In this document: positions 1 through 13,300 of the stretch, one piece after another
Numbering within the stretch: the stretch's first letter is position 1
Layout: each line of letters starts with the position of its first letter
NCBI RefSeq assembly: GCF_001422365.1
Contig: NZ_LMMT01000034.1
Location: 250,678 to 314,677, forward strand
From: Pseudorhodoferax sp. Leaf265
Lineage (GTDB): Bacteria > Pseudomonadota > Gammaproteobacteria > Burkholderiales > Burkholderiaceae_C
Direction: 5' to 3'
DNA length: 64,000 bases
Translations under genes and position numbers: made by a program
The notes under the pieces: generated by a model
Told to the model about the DNA's origin: nothing
The model's database searches: none
The model's input: the letters and a program-made list of their open reading frames with translations, nothing else

Positions 1-78
1 CTGCGCACCGTCGAGTACGAGCTCAAACGTGCCCACGATGCGCTGGACGCGCATTTCCTGGCGCTCGGGAAACCCTAG
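1..78 (+). CDS. ECF sigma factor, C-terminal end (partial)
   Basis: Only the last 25 codons and the TAG stop are inside the window. The peptide LRTVEYELKRAHDAL is typical of the extreme C-terminus of FecI-type ECF sigma factors, after the region 4 helix-turn-helix. The gene that follows is a FecR-type anti-sigma factor, which is the standard sigma/anti-sigma order. It would be the sigma factor expected to read the promoter-like boxes upstream of fecR, tpsA and tpsB. The 5' part, and any receptor gene upstream, lie outside the window. Confidence 0.75.
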   Translation: MRTVEYELKRAHDALDAHFLALGKP

Positions 79-81
79 ATG

Positions 82-106
82 GCGGGTTTTGCATGGCTGG
101 TTCGTT
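82..106 (+). promoter_or_regulatory. putative ECF-sigma promoter upstream of fecR
   Basis: GCGG at 82-85 and CGTT at 103-106 are separated by exactly 17 bases. The same layout occurs before tpsA and tpsB. The CGTT element fits the short -10 of ECF sigma promoters and the GCGGGTT block would be the -35. It lies immediately after the sigma stop codon and about 58 bases before the fecR start. Assignment is by pattern comparison within this window only. Confidence 0.5.
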
Positions 107-164
107 GTAGCTCCGGGCGCCCGCGTGCGCCCGCGGCGAACCCGTTCTGAGGAAGGCAGCAGCC

Positions 165-1139
165 ATGGTCGAGCAAGAGGGGCCCCGTCCCGAACTCCAG
201 CAGCAGGCTTGGGACTGGCTGCGCCTGCTCGCGTCGGGCCAGGCCAGCGACCTGGACGCGCGGGCCCTGGCGCGCTGGGTGGGCACCAGCCCGGCGCACC
301 AGGCCGCCTACAACGAGGCCAGGCGCCGCTGGGGCGCCATGCACGCTGCCACCGGCAGCCTGCTGCGCGCCGATCCGGCCCTGGCTGCGGCGCGCGGGCG
401 CGTGCAGCAACCGGCCCGGCTGCCGCGCCGCGCCGTGCTGGGTGCGGCGGTCGCAGCGGGCGTGGCCGGCATCGCGGTCGGTGTCCCATGGCTCGGCGCC
501 TGGCCTGCCACCATGGCGGGCAGCGAGGACCGGACCGCCGCCGGCGAGCAGCGTGCGCTGGCGCAGGCCGGCCATGTGCAGGTCACGCTCAACACCCGCA
601 CGCGCGCACGCCGGCAGTCGGATGGCGGCGAGACCCTGGGGCTGGATCTGCTGGCCGGCGAGGCCGCCGTGGACTTCCAGCAGAGCGGCCGGCCGTTCTC
701 CATCACCGCCGGCAACGGCATCAGCACCGCCGAGTCCGGCCGCTTCGAGGTGCGCCGCATGGACGACAAGGTCCGCGTGACCTGCATCGAAGGCACGGTG
801 CGCATCCTGCACCCGTCCGCGCAGCGCCAGCTGCAGGCGCGCCAGCAGGCCGTGTACGACACGCAGGCCGTGAGCGGCGTGGCCGCCATCGATCCGGCCG
901 TGGTCTCGGCCTGGCGCAGTGGCCAGCTGGTGTTCCGCCAGACCCGGCTCGCCGAGGCGCTGGACGAGATCGGCCGCTACCGGCCCGGCCGCATCGTGCT
1001 CATGAACGACTCCGTGCGCGACAAGGCCGTCACCGGCCACTTCGCCATCGCCTCGCTCGACCTGGCGCTCACGCAACTGCAGCATGTCTTCGGGCTCACG
1101 GCGCGCACGCTGCCAGGCGGCGTGCTGCTGCTCAGTTGA
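165..1139 (+). CDS. FecR-family anti-sigma factor
   Basis: A 324-residue inner-membrane sigma regulator of the cell-surface-signalling type. Residues 10-60 carry the N-terminal FecR cytoplasmic domain (WDWLRLLASG, then LARWVGTSPAHQAAY) that binds the sigma factor. One membrane segment lies at about residues 90-110 after a basic stretch. Residues 125-240 form the periplasmic FecR domain. The C-terminal 75 residues resemble an STN/DUF4974 fold. The start is an ATG preceded by GAGGAAGG. It follows the sigma gene by 86 bp. No FecA-like receptor is visible here, so the signal source is unknown. Confidence 0.9.
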   Translation: MVEQEGPRPELQQQAWDWLRLLASGQASDLDARALARWVGTSPAHQAAYNEARRRWGAMHAATGSLLRADPALAAARGRVQQPARLPRRAVLGAAVAAGVAGIAVGVPWLGAWPATMAGSEDRTAAGEQRALAQAGHVQVTLNTRTRARRQSDGGETLGLDLLAGEAAVDFQQSGRPFSITAGNGISTAESGRFEVRRMDDKVRVTCIEGTVRILHPSAQRQLQARQQAVYDTQAVSGVAAIDPAVVSAWRSGQLVFRQTRLAEALDEIGRYRPGRIVLMNDSVRDKAVTGHFAIASLDLALTQLQHVFGLTARTLPGGVLLLS

Positions 1140-1211
1140 GTCGCCTTGTCCCCGTTTTTCGTGTCGTTGCGGTGACGCCGGAGCGCCCGCACAGGCCTTT
1201 GCGCAAGGCTT

Positions 1212-1236
1212 GCGGTTTTGCGCGAGGCCGTTCGTT
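1212..1236 (+). promoter_or_regulatory. putative ECF-sigma promoter upstream of tpsA
   Basis: GCGG at 1212-1215 and CGTT at 1233-1236 with a 17-base spacer, inside the 185-bp gap between fecR and tpsA. The flanks also match the site before fecR: GTTCGTTG next to the -10 and TTTTGC after the -35. It lies about 88 bases before the chosen tpsA start. Confidence 0.5.
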
Positions 1237-1324
1237 GAAGTGCTGACGAGGCTCCCGGGCCGTGCCGCCATCGCGGCGCAGGCCGCGGAGACCCAGCCCA
1301 GTTTCAACCTTTGACGGACAGCCC

Positions 1325-4300
1325 ATGACAGCTCGCGCGCGCACCCTCCGACGTCCTCTTTCCCCTGTCGCACGCAGGCGCGCATTCCGGCTCGCGCCGC
1401 TGGCTCGCGCGCTGGGCATCGCGCTGGCGACCGGCGGCCTGCTGGGGCAGGCGCACGCGCAGAAGGTCTTCGGCCCTTCGTGGTTCGCGGCCAAGGGCGC
1501 GGCCCAGGGCCAGGCCGCCACGCCGGGCGCACAGCCGGGTGGGGCGCTCCTGCCGCAGCCCGGAGCGCAGGAGCGCCAGTCGCAGGCCGCGCGCGACAAG
1601 CTGCAGACCTCCATCGCCAACCTGAGTCAGGCCGCCCAGGCCATCGCTGCACGCCAGTCGGCCCAGCTGGCGGCGCGCGCCGCTGCACAGGCCGCGGCCG
1701 GCACCGTCGCCGATGGCCTGGCCGAAGGCGGCCTCAAGGTCGACACCAACAGCCTCACGGCCGGCTGGATCGGCGCCAAGGGCCCGACGCAGAGCGTGGC
1801 CGATGGCCGCACCACGGTGCGCATCGAGCAGACCGACAGCAAGGCCATCCTGAACTGGGAGACCTTCAACGTCGGGCGCCAGACCACCGTCAAGTTCGAG
1901 CAGCAGGCTGGCGATGCCGTGCTGAACCGCGTCAACGACCCGCTGGCGCGGCCCTCGCAGATCCAGGGCCGGATCGAGGCGGCCGGCACGGTCATGGTGG
2001 TCAACCGCAACGGCATCGTGTTCGACGGCAGCAGCCAGGTCAACACGCGCAACCTGGCCGCCGCGGCCGTCGGCCTCAGCGACGCGCAGTTCAACAAGGG
2101 CCTGTACGGCGACGCCCAGGGGCAGGGCCGCATCCCCACCTTCGCCAACGAGCTGTCCACCACCGCCACCGGCTTCAGCCACGCCGCGGCCGAGGGCCAG
2201 GTCATCGTCAAGGAAGGCGCCAAGCTGCAGACCCACGCACCCGCCAGCGTGACCGAAGGCGGCGGCTACGTGATGCTGCTGGGCGGCCAGGTGCACAACG
2301 CCGGCGAGATCGCCACGCCCAACGGGCAGGCCATGCTGGCGGCCGGCGACGCCTTCACCATCCGCAAGGGCATGGGCACGGAGGAGAACACCACCTCCAC
2401 CACGCGCGGCAACATCGTCGGCACATTGCGCGTGCAGGACAGCGAGGCCGGCCTCGTGCGCAACACCGGCCTGGTGCAGGCCGGCACCGGCGACATCACG
2501 CTGGCCGGCCACGACGTGCGCCAGGCCGGTGTGCTGCAGGCCACCACCAGCGTGCACACGCGCGGCACCGTGCACCTGCAGGCCAGCGGCGCGGACGCCC
2601 GCGTCACGCTGGAAGGCGGCAGCACCACCGCCATCGTGCTGGACGCCAGCGCCTCCACCGCACTGGACGTGCAGCGCGAGACCCTGGTCCAGGACAGCGA
2701 CAAGGCCGACGCCGGCACCTACCACCGGCGCGACCAGTCGCTGGTGCAGATCACGAGCGCGGGCGGCGTCGACTTCATGGGCAACAGCCTGACGCTGGCC
2801 ACCAGCGGCCAGGTGCTCGTGGACGCGGCCGGCACCAGCGCCGTGCACGCCGATGCGCGCATCGACGTGGCCGGCTACGTTGGCGTCAAGATCGCGATGG
2901 ACGCCAACAACGTGCAGGTCAACGTGCAGGGCTTCGAGCAGCGCGACGCACCCGTGAACCGCGACGGCGACCAGCTGCGCAACAACAACATCTGGCTGGA
3001 CCGGCGCGATCTGGTGCTGGTGCCGGCCGGCACCAACGGCGCGGAGACCGACCGCTGGTACACCGCGGGCGGCCTGCTCGAGGTCGGCGGCTACCTGGGC
3101 ATCACCGGCCACGGCATCGGCGAATGGTCGGCGCAGGGCGGCACCGTGCAGTTCAGCGGCGCCAACCTGGTCACGCGCCAGGGCTCGTCCATCAACCTGT
3201 CCGGCGGCACGCTGGACGTGCAGACCGGGCAGATCCACCAGACCTGGCTCCAGGGCGTGGACGGCCAGCTCTACAACGCCTCCAACGCACCGGGCGACCT
3301 GCTGTACACCGGGCTGTACCAAGGCTTCGCGTCGGTGCATGCGCGCTGGGGCAGTACCGCCACCGAGCACTTCCGCAACCCCTTGATCGCCGCGCCGCAG
3401 CGGCTGGAGAACGGCTACACCGTAGGCCGTGACGGCGGGCGCATGGTGGTGGCCACCCGGGCCGCCACACTGCAGGGCGACATCGAGACCGCCAGCTTCC
3501 AGGGCGAGCGCCAGAACGGTGCGCGCGAGGCCGGCCTCGACGGCTACCGCCAGGCCCAGACCGCCGCGGCGCGCAACGGCGAACTCGTGATCGGCAACTA
3601 CACGCCGGTCTACGACGCCACCACGCGCGACCTGCGCTACACCCCCGGTGCGGTGGCCGAGCAGATCACCATCGGCGCGGCCGGCAGCGTGCCCACGCCG
3701 CCGCAGCAGGACGACGCGACCGCCCAGCCCAGCCGCATCGCGCTGGATGCGCAGTGGCTGGGCGGCCTGGAACTCGGCGCGCTGCGTGCCTACGCCACCG
3801 GCAGCGTGGCGGTGGACCAGGCCCTGGCCGTGGCGCCGGGCGGCGAGATCGTGCTGCACGCCACGCAGGTGGACGTGCGCGCCGACCTCACGGCGCGCGG
3901 CGGCCGCATCGCGCTGGGCGACGTGGTCGAGCGCTACATCTCCGCCAGCCAGGGGTGGGGCCAGAGCACGCTGGTGGCGACGCCGCTGGCCGACGTTGTG
4001 GCCGGCACCCAGGTCGGCGCCGGCGTCACGCTGGATGCGCGCGGGATCTGGAACAACCTGCAGACCGACGCCGCCGCCATCGGCGGCCTGCCTTACGTCG
4101 ACGGCGGCAGCATCACGCTGTGCAGCAGCGGCGACGTGGTGGTCGGCGCAGGCGCGTTGCTGGACACCTCCTCGGGCGCGACCCTGCGCGCCGACGACAG
4201 CCTGGCCGGCGGCAAGGGCGGCAACATCACGCTGGTCGCCGATGCCTACCCGCTGCAAGGCAGCAGCGCCGGCCGCCTGCAGCTGGACGGCGAACTGCGC

Positions 4301-7300
4301 GGCCACGGCGTCAAGGGCGGCGGCACGCTGCACCTGCAGACCGGCAATGCGGTCGTGCTCGGCGGCCAGGTGGCCGGCAGCGACGGCACGCTGGCCGCCG
4401 GCCAGGCCTCGCTGGTCGACCTCGTCACCGACGCGCCGTTCACGATCGCCGCCGGTGCCGTGCTGCCGGCGGACTACCACTTCACCCGCACCCATGCCGC
4501 AGCCGGCGAGGCGCTGGGCGGGGCACCGCAGGTCGTCGTTGGCGACCCGTCCAGCTGGATCACGGTGGGCGCGGCCTGGACGCCGCCCAAGCCGACCGAC
4601 CAGAACCAGAGCTACATCCTGGTGCTGTCCAGCGGCCAGTGGCTCTCTGTCGACGGCTACAGCTGGACCACGCCGCCGACGGTGCCCGCCGGCAGCGTGA
4701 TCACCAACATCATGTCGCCGGCCAACTTCCCGACCGGCTATGTGGTGAGTGCGGATGTGTTCCCCAACGGCATGCCCATCGCGCCCACGGCCGGCGTGCA
4801 CAAGGCCGGCACGGTCGCGGCCAGCGACCTGACCTATGCGGCCGGCAGCCGCATCGTCGCCGGATCGCGCCTGCCGCAAGCGGTGGCCGTCCTGCCGACG
4901 CTGCACCTGGACGCAGCGCAGTTCCAGCAGGGTTTCTCGCGCTACGAGGTGGTCGGCGGCGGCGGCCTGGCGGTGGCCGGCGGTGCCGACCTGCAGGTGG
5001 CCATGCCGGTGCTGCAGGCCGAGCCCGCGCTGTTGCGCGGCCTGGCCACCGGGGGCGATCCGATGTCGGTCCTGGCGCCGCAGCTGGCGCCTCTGTTCAC
5101 CGAAGACGCGGCCGCCGGCCGGCTGACCCAACGCGGCGGCGCCGATCTGCTGCTGAGCACCGCGTCCAGCCGCAACCTGGGCGCGCGCACCGGGCCCACG
5201 CTGTCCGTGGCCGAGACCGCGCGCGTGCAGGTTGATCCGGGCCGCTCGATCACGGTGCGCGGCAGCGGCCAGGCCAACATCGACGGCACGCTGCAGGCCG
5301 CAGGCGGCCGCATCGCGATCGGCGGCCTGGGCCAGGACGCCAGCGTCGACGCCGCCAACGCCCAGGGGCACGACGGCTCGGTCTGGATCGGCGAGCGTGC
5401 CGTGCTCGACGTCTCCGGCGTGGCGCACACGGCGCTCGATGCGCAGGGCCGGCGCTACGGCCTGGTGCAGGACGGCGGGCGCATCGAGATCGGCGGCGCC
5501 TACCGCGACCACGCCACCATCGCCGCGGCGATGGACAGCTTCCTCATCATCCGCCCCGGCGCGCTGCTGGATGCCTCGGGCGCGTCGGCCACGCTGGACC
5601 TGCCGGGCCTGGGTGCGACGCAGGTCGGCGGCGACGGCGGCCTGGTCCACCTGGCCAGCTTCAACGGCCTGTACCTGGACGGCGACCTGCGCGCTGCGGC
5701 CGGCGCCGCGGGCGCTGCCGGCGGTACGCTGTCGCTGGCGCTGGAGGCGCCGAACTACCCTACGGCCAGCGCCGCTGACCGGGTGCGCGTGCTGCGCGAT
5801 CTGCAGCTGGTGCAACAGCAGCAGCCGGAGGCGCTGCCGGCCGATCTGCGGCCCGGTCAGGCCGACCCGGCCCTGGTCTACGGCCATGCCCGCATCGGTG
5901 TGGACCGCATCGAGGCCGGCGGCTTCGACAAGCTTTCGCTGCTGTCCAACGGCATGCTGACGCTGGGCGCCGGTGTCGACCTGACGCTGGGCCAGAGCCT
6001 GCACCTGGCCTCGCGTTCCATCGCCCAGGCGGCGGACGCCGGAGAGGGCGACCGGGCGCGCCTGTCCGCGCCGCACGTGCGGCTGGCGGGCACCGCGCGG
6101 ATCGGCCGCGACAACCACGTCATGCCGTACCTCGCCGCCACGGCCTGGGGCACGCAAGGCCGGGTCGACGTGCTGGAGAACACCCAGCTGCTGATCGAAG
6201 CCGGCGTGCTCGACGTGCTGAACAAGGTGGAGTTCGGCGCCTACGGCCTGGCGCAGACCAGCGACGCCAGCCTGGTGTCGCGCAAGGGCTTCGAGCAGGT
6301 GGAGCTGCGCAGCCAGGGCGACCTGCGTTTCCTGCTGCACACCGTCAGCGACCGCACCCAGCTCGTCACCGAGGGCGACCTGGTGCTGGCCGCCAGCCAG
6401 ATCTACCCCGCCACCGGCGCGCGCGCCGAGGTGATCGCCGGGCGCCACCAGGTGCAGGACCTGTACGGCAACTACGCGGTCGCCTACGACCCCGAGCGCA
6501 CGCTGCGCGTGGAACGCATCGGCAGCGGTGCCATGCCGGCCGTGCCGTATTCGGCCTTCGGCGCGCTGTCGCTGTACGCGGCCGACATCGACCAGGGCGG
6601 CGTGTTGCGCGCGCCCCTGGGCAGCGTGACGCTGGGCTTCGGCCTGGCCAGCCCGGTCAACGGCCAGGAGCCCAGCCGGATCGTGCTGCGCCCGGGCAGC
6701 ATCACCTCGGCCAGCGCGGCCGGCCTGGCCATGCCGTACGGCGGCACCGTCGACGGCCTGACCTACAACTACAACGGCCGGGACGTCATGTACCACGGCC
6801 TGGGCGGCGCGGCTGGCCAGGTCTCGCTGACCGCCGACGCAGTCCAGGTGCAAGCGGGTGCGCAGCTCGACCTGTCCGGCGGCGGCACGCTGACCGGCGC
6901 CGGCTTCCTGCCCGGCCGCGGCGGCTCGACCGATGTCCGCTTGAACCCGCTGGTGCAGATGGCGGCTGGCGGCGGCGGTTTCGTGCTGCCGGGCTTGGCC
7001 ACCAACCCGGTCTATGCCATCGTGCCCGGCGTGCAGCAGGCGGCCGCGCCGGTGGCCGCCGAGAACGGCGCGGGCGATCCGGTGGTCGGCCGGCAGATCA
7101 CGGTCGGCACCGGTGTGCCCGGCCTGCCGGCCGGCACCTACACGCTGCTGCCGTCCACCTATGCGCTGCTGCCCGGCGCCTTCCGGGTCGAGCTGAATGG
7201 CCTGGCGGCCGGTGGCGCCGCGTTCGGCGAGACCACGCAGATGCGCAACGGCTCCTACAGCACGGCCGCGCGCACGGGCATCGCCCGCACCGACATCGCC

Positions 7301-10300
7301 GACCCGCAGACCCTGCAGGCGGTGGTGACCCCGGCCGACACGGTGCGCCGCTACGCGCAGTACAACGAGACCAGCTACGCGCAGTTCGGCCTGGACTGGG
7401 CCGCGCGTGAAGGCGTGCCGCGCCCGCAACTCGAACGCGATGCGCGCCAGCTGTCCATCATGGTCAACGAGCAGCTCGAGGTGGCCCCGGGCGTGGCCAA
7501 CTTCAAACCGGCCGAAGGCGGCCGTGGCGGCACCGTGGTACTGGGCGGCCAGCGCATCGAGATCCTGGCCGACGGCGCGGCCGCAACCGAGGGCTTCGAA
7601 GGCGTGTCGGTCCATGCCGGCATGCTGAACAACCTGGGTGCGGCCGGCATCAGCATCGGCGGCACGCCGGGCTCGCAGTTCTCCTCGGACGGCTACACCT
7701 CGGCCAAGAACGCCTGGCAGGTCACCCTGGGCTCGGGCAGCGCCGACGAGATCATCGTGCGCTCGGGCGCCACGCTGGAGGCTGCGCAGGTGGTCCTGGT
7801 GGTCAGCAACCGCGAGCAGGGGCTGATCGTGGAGCAGGGCGCCGGCATCAACACGCTGGGCAAGGGCAAGGCGCCCTGGGATTCGGCCGAAGGCTTCGTG
7901 CTCGTGCCGGGGGCCACCGCCGTGCTGGCGCTCAGCAACGGCTGGCTGGACATCATGCCCTCGGGCAACGACGAGAGCTGGGGCACGAAGGGCGCGGGCT
8001 ACCTGCACATCGGCACCTGTGCCGCCGATGCCAGCTGCAGCGGCGAGACCCGCCTGTTTTCCGAAGGCACGATCACCGCGGCGACCAACAAGGCCTTCCT
8101 GCTCGACGATGCGGTGCGCTACGGCACGCGCAACCTCACGCTGGCCATGGCTGCGATCAACGTCGGCAGTGCCGACGCGCTGGCCCGGGCCGGTGCCGAC
8201 GGCGTGGTGCCGGCCGGCCTGACGCTGAACCAGGGCGTGCTCGACCGCCTGCTGCGCGGCGACACCAGCACCGGTGCACCGGCGCTGGAGAACCTGGTGC
8301 TGAGCGCCCGCGATGCCGTCAACTTCTACGGCAGCGTGGACCTGTCCACGCTGGACGCCAGCGGCAAGTCCTCGCTCAAGCAGCTGGTGCTGTCCACGCC
8401 GGCCTTCTACGGCTATGGCGACAGCAGCGACGTGGCCCGCATCGCCACCGACACCCTGGTCTGGAACGGCGCGACGACGCCGGCCGGCGATGTCATCGCC
8501 GGCGGCGCCGGCACCGGCCGCGGCCGCCTGGTCGTCGATGCGCGCCAGATCGAGTTCGGCTATGGCGACAAGAGCCAGCCGAACAACGTGGCCACGCACG
8601 ACCGCATGGCCCTGGGCTTCGCCACCGTCGACCTGAACGCCAGCGAGCGCATCACGGCCAACCACCTGGGCACGCTGGCGGTGCACCAATCGCAGGATGG
8701 CTGGGACGATGCGGCCCGGGCCTGGCGCTACAGCGGCGGCGACCTGAACATCACGACCCCGCTGCTGACCGGCCGCGCCGGCTCGGTGAACAGGATCAGC
8801 GCTGGCGGCAGCATCGCGGTGACCGGTGTGCAGGGCGCCACCGCGCCGCAGCCCGGCGCCGCCGCGCTGGCCGATGCGCTGGGGGCCGAGCTGGCGCTGG
8901 ACGCCGGGCGCGGCCTGGCGCTGGACACCGCCGTGCTGCTGCCCAGCGGCAAGCTCACGCTCACGGCGCAGGACGACGTGCAGCTCGCAGCGGGTGCCCA
9001 GCTCGACCTGGCCGGCCGCAAGATCGATTTCTTCGACGTGCGCAAGTACAGCTGGGGCGGTGAGCTGGTGCTGGACAGCCGTGGCGGCAGCGTCGTGCAG
9101 CAGGCCGGCGGCCGGATCGACCTGTCGGCCGAGAACAACCGCGCCGGCCGCCTGACGGCGCTGGCGTCGCAGGGCACGGTCGCGCTGGCCGGTGCCATCG
9201 CTGGCGGCAGCAGCGGCCAGTTCGATGCCGGCGGCACGCTGGTGCCGTTCGCGGCTGGGTACGTGGACGTGCGCGCCCAGCAGATCGATGACTTCGCCGG
9301 CCTCAACGCACGGCTGACCGAGGGCAAGGTGTTCGGCGGGCGCAGCTTCCAGTTGAAGCAGGGCGACCTGGTCATCGGCAGCGAGCTGAAGGCGCGCGAG
9401 ATCAATGTCTCGGTCGACAACGGCAGCCTGACGGTGAACGGCACGGTGGACGCCAGCGGCGCGCAGGCCGGCAGCATCCGGCTGGCCGCCAGCGATGGCC
9501 TGACGCTGGGCGCGGGCGCGGTGCTGGACGCCAGCGCCAGCGTGCTGCGCAAGGACAGCTACGGCCAGCCGATCGAAGCGCCCAACCGTGCCGTGGTCGA
9601 ACTCGACTCGGGCCGCGGCCGGCTGACCCTCGGCAGCGGCGCGCGCATGGACCTCAGCGTGGACGGCGCCGGCACCGCCTACGGCACCGTGGCGCTGAAC
9701 GCGCCGCGCCTGGGTGGCGGGCGCGGCAACGACGTGGACATCGACGCCAGCGGCGCCGTGGCCATCACCGGCGCCAAGTCGATCGCCGTCAACGCCTTCC
9801 AGCGCTACGACGACGCCGCGCTGGGCACCGACGCCGCTGCGGACGGCCGCAGCTACCAGGTCATCGACCAGGCCTACCTGGACGCCAAGCATGCCGACAG
9901 CGCCGCCTTCATCGGCAACGCGCTGGGCAACGGCGCGCTGATGGAGGGCAAGCTCGCGGGCCTGCGCGGCTACACCGCGCAGTTCCGGCTGCGCCCCGGC
10001 GTGGAGATCGCCAGCAATGCGGCGGTCAATCCCGATGGCGGCCTGCATGTGGACGGCGACCTCGACCTGTCGGGCCACCGCTACGCCAGCGTCAACCCTG
10101 CCAGCCAGCGCAGCACCGGCGTCTACGGCTCGGGCGAGGCCGGCGCGCTGGTGCTGCGCGCGGCCGGCGACCTGGTGCTGTTCGGCAGCATCAGCGACGG
10201 CTTCGACACCTCGCGCCTGAATGCGACGGCGGACGACCAGGGCTGGGTGCTGCCCGCCGGGCGCATGCCCTTCGGCGGCGACCTGGTGGTCCCGCACGGC

Positions 10301-13300
10301 GGCATGGCCACGCTGGATGCCGGCACCACCTTCGCCGCCGGCCGCACGCTGAACTACGCACTGCCGGTCGCCGGCCTGGACCTGCCCGCCGGCACCGCCT
10401 TGCCGGTGGCCATGCCGCTGGCCCAGGCGTTGGCCCTGCCGGCCGGCACCGTGCTGGGCGCCGCTGTGCGCGACGGCAACGGCGCCGTGCTGCATGCGGC
10501 CGGCACCGTGCTGCGCGAACCCGTGGTGCTGGAGGCCGGCACCCAGTTGGGCGCAGGCTTCCGCCTGCCGGTCGCCACGCAGATGGCGGCCACCGCCTGG
10601 CCGGCCGGCGTGCCGCTGCCGGTGGCGATGACGCTGTCGGCTCCCCTGCTGCTGGCCAAGGGGGCCATCGTGCCGTCGGAGACCGAGGTGGTGCTGCCCG
10701 GCGGCGCCAAGATGGTGAACCTGCGCCCGGCCGACGCCGACGGCAACCAGGGCCGCAACCTGGCCATCGCGCCCATGCTGGCAGCGGGCACGCAGTCCTG
10801 GGACCTGCGGCTGGTGGCCGGCGCCGACCTGGGCGCGGCCGACACCCGGCTGACCCTGCCGCATGCGCAGGCGCCTGCCACGCTGCGCCTGGCCGACACC
10901 CACTTCGGCATGGGGGCGGACGTCCAGACCGTCTACCAGATCAAGGCCGATGTGGACCCGGGCTTCATCGAGCTGCTCGGCCTGTACGGCGTCACGCTGG
11001 AGGCCGGGCAGATGTTGACGCCCGACGTCGTCCAGGTGCTGATCGACAACTACATCGTGTCGCGTGTCGAGGAGCTGGACCAGTTCGGTTTCGGCGCCGT
11101 GATCGACCCGGTCAGCAGCACGTTCACGCTGGGACTGGCGCGCCAGCAGCTCTACAGCGTGCTGCGCACCGGCACCGGCGACCTGGACCTGGTGGCCGGC
11201 GGCAACGTGGACATGCGTTCGCTCTTCGGCGTCTACACCGCCGGCACGGCCTCGGCCTCTCTGGGCCCGGCCTACGACCAGGCGCGCGGCCAGCTGTTCG
11301 ACGGCACGGTGCTGCGGCCCGCGGGCGCGCGTTTCGAGAGCCTGGTCGACGGCGGCGCCGACAGCCTGTACGCGGCCTGGTACCCCGAGGCCGGCGGCAA
11401 CGTGCTGGTGCGTGCCGGCGGCAACATCACGGGCGACCTGGTCGGCAACAACGACAGCCGCACCGACTTTGGCTACACCTTCAGCAACACGCGCCAGCAG
11501 ATCGCCAGCGTGGCGGTGGGCAGCTGGCTGTGGCGCCAGGGTTCGGGCAGCATCGCCAGCGACGACGCGGCCGTGCCCACGGCCTGGTGGATCAACTTCG
11601 GCACCTACGTCGGCGGCGGGGCCAACGGCGCGCCCGACCCCTACGGCAGCTACCTGTACGGCAACGACCCTTTCCTGGTCGGCTTCACCGGCATCGGCAC
11701 GCTGGGCGGCGGCAACCTCACGGTGCAGGCCGGCGGCAACGCCGGCATCACCGACCCGCGCGGCCAGCCGACGACCTGGGGCGGCACCGTGCACACGCCG
11801 CGCAGCCAGGGGCTGCACCTGGCGGTGGCCAGCAGCGGCCGCGTCACGCCGCAGGGCACGCTGGTGCAGACCGGCGGCGGCGACCTGGACCTGCGCCTGG
11901 GCGGCACGCTGAACCCCGACCCCGTACTGCGCATGGACAGCCATGACCTGAACAGCACCTTCGTCAACCTGCGCGGTGCCACGCAGATCGAGGCCGGTGC
12001 CGTGGGCGGCGTGCAGTTGCGCTACGGCCAGGGCGACGTGATGGACAGCCGCAGCATCAACCCGTTCGTGGCCGGCCGGGCCTTGTCCACCGGCGGGCCG
12101 ATCCTGGTGCTGGGCGACTCCGGCGTGCGCATCGACACCCGCGGCGACCTGGTGCTGGGCGGCGTGGCCGACCCCGGCCGCACGGCGCTGCTGAACGGCA
12201 CGCCGTTCTCCTACGACGGCCAGCATTACGCGGGCAATGGCTGGAGCTGGTTCTCGCTGTGGACACCTGCCACCGCGATCGACCTGTTCGCCGCCGGCGG
12301 CAACCTGACGCCGACCACGGCCTGGAGCGAGGGCGGCGGCCAGGAAGACGTGCGCTGGGCCGGCCCAGGCCGCAACCAGTCCGGCAACGGCGACGGCTAC
12401 TTCTACCCCTCCATCCTGCGCGCCGTGGCGGCCAACGGCAGCATGTTCTACGGCCAGAGTGCCAGCGCCTTGACGAACTCCTACGGACAGACGCCCTTGC
12501 GCTACGGCGATGGCGTGACGCTGGCGCCGTCGCCGCTGGGCGCACAGTTCACCCAGGCCACCGGCAAGGGCGAACTGCAGCTGCTGGCGCATGGCAGCAT
12601 CCAGGCCAGCGGCTTCATGCTGACGACCTCGACGGCCGACCCGCTGGGCCTGCCCAGCCCGCTGCGCCCAGGCTTCGTCGGCGTCATGGCCGAGACCGGC
12701 GGCGGGCGCATCGGCAATGAGCCGCTGCTGGTCTACGACGCGGCGGACGTGACGCTGAACCAGAACACCTGGATCCACGGCGGCTACGAGAACACGCCTG
12801 GGTCGGAAGGCGGCCGCACGAGCACCGCGCCGTTGTTCACCTTCGGCACCGCCGCCACCTCGGCCCATGCGGTGCCGGGCCAGGCACCGGCGCGCTACTA
12901 CGCGCTGCAGGGCGACATCGTCGGCCTGCGCATGGGGCAGGAGGTGCTGCTGGGCTTCCCGGCCGGTGCCGCGGGTTCGCGCTACGAAGCCTCGGGGCCG
13001 GTGGCGATCCGCGCCGGCCGCGACATCACCGATTCGGGCACGCCGCTAGGCCAGGAGGACACCATGGCCGGCACCAAGTCGGCCACCGGCAACACCCGCG
13101 GCAACCTGGTCGCGCACGCCTTCGCCGACGACATCTCGGTGGTGCAGGCCGGGCGCGACCTGCGCAACAGCAGCTTCTACATCGTCGGCCCCGGCCTGCT
13201 GGATGTCAGCGCCGGCCGCGATGTCTACCTGGCCGACAACGGCGAGTTCAAGAGCCTGGGTCCTGTGGTGAACGTGAGGCCGGGCGACCGCAGCAGCGGC

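Noticed and set aside
1304-12868. An uninterrupted antisense frame of more than 3,800 codons opposite tpsA.
   Set aside because: In very GC-rich coding DNA the opposite strand is often free of stops. The translation is low-complexity (Arg/Gln/His/Ala/Val) without domains, whereas the plus strand encodes a clear TPS exoprotein.
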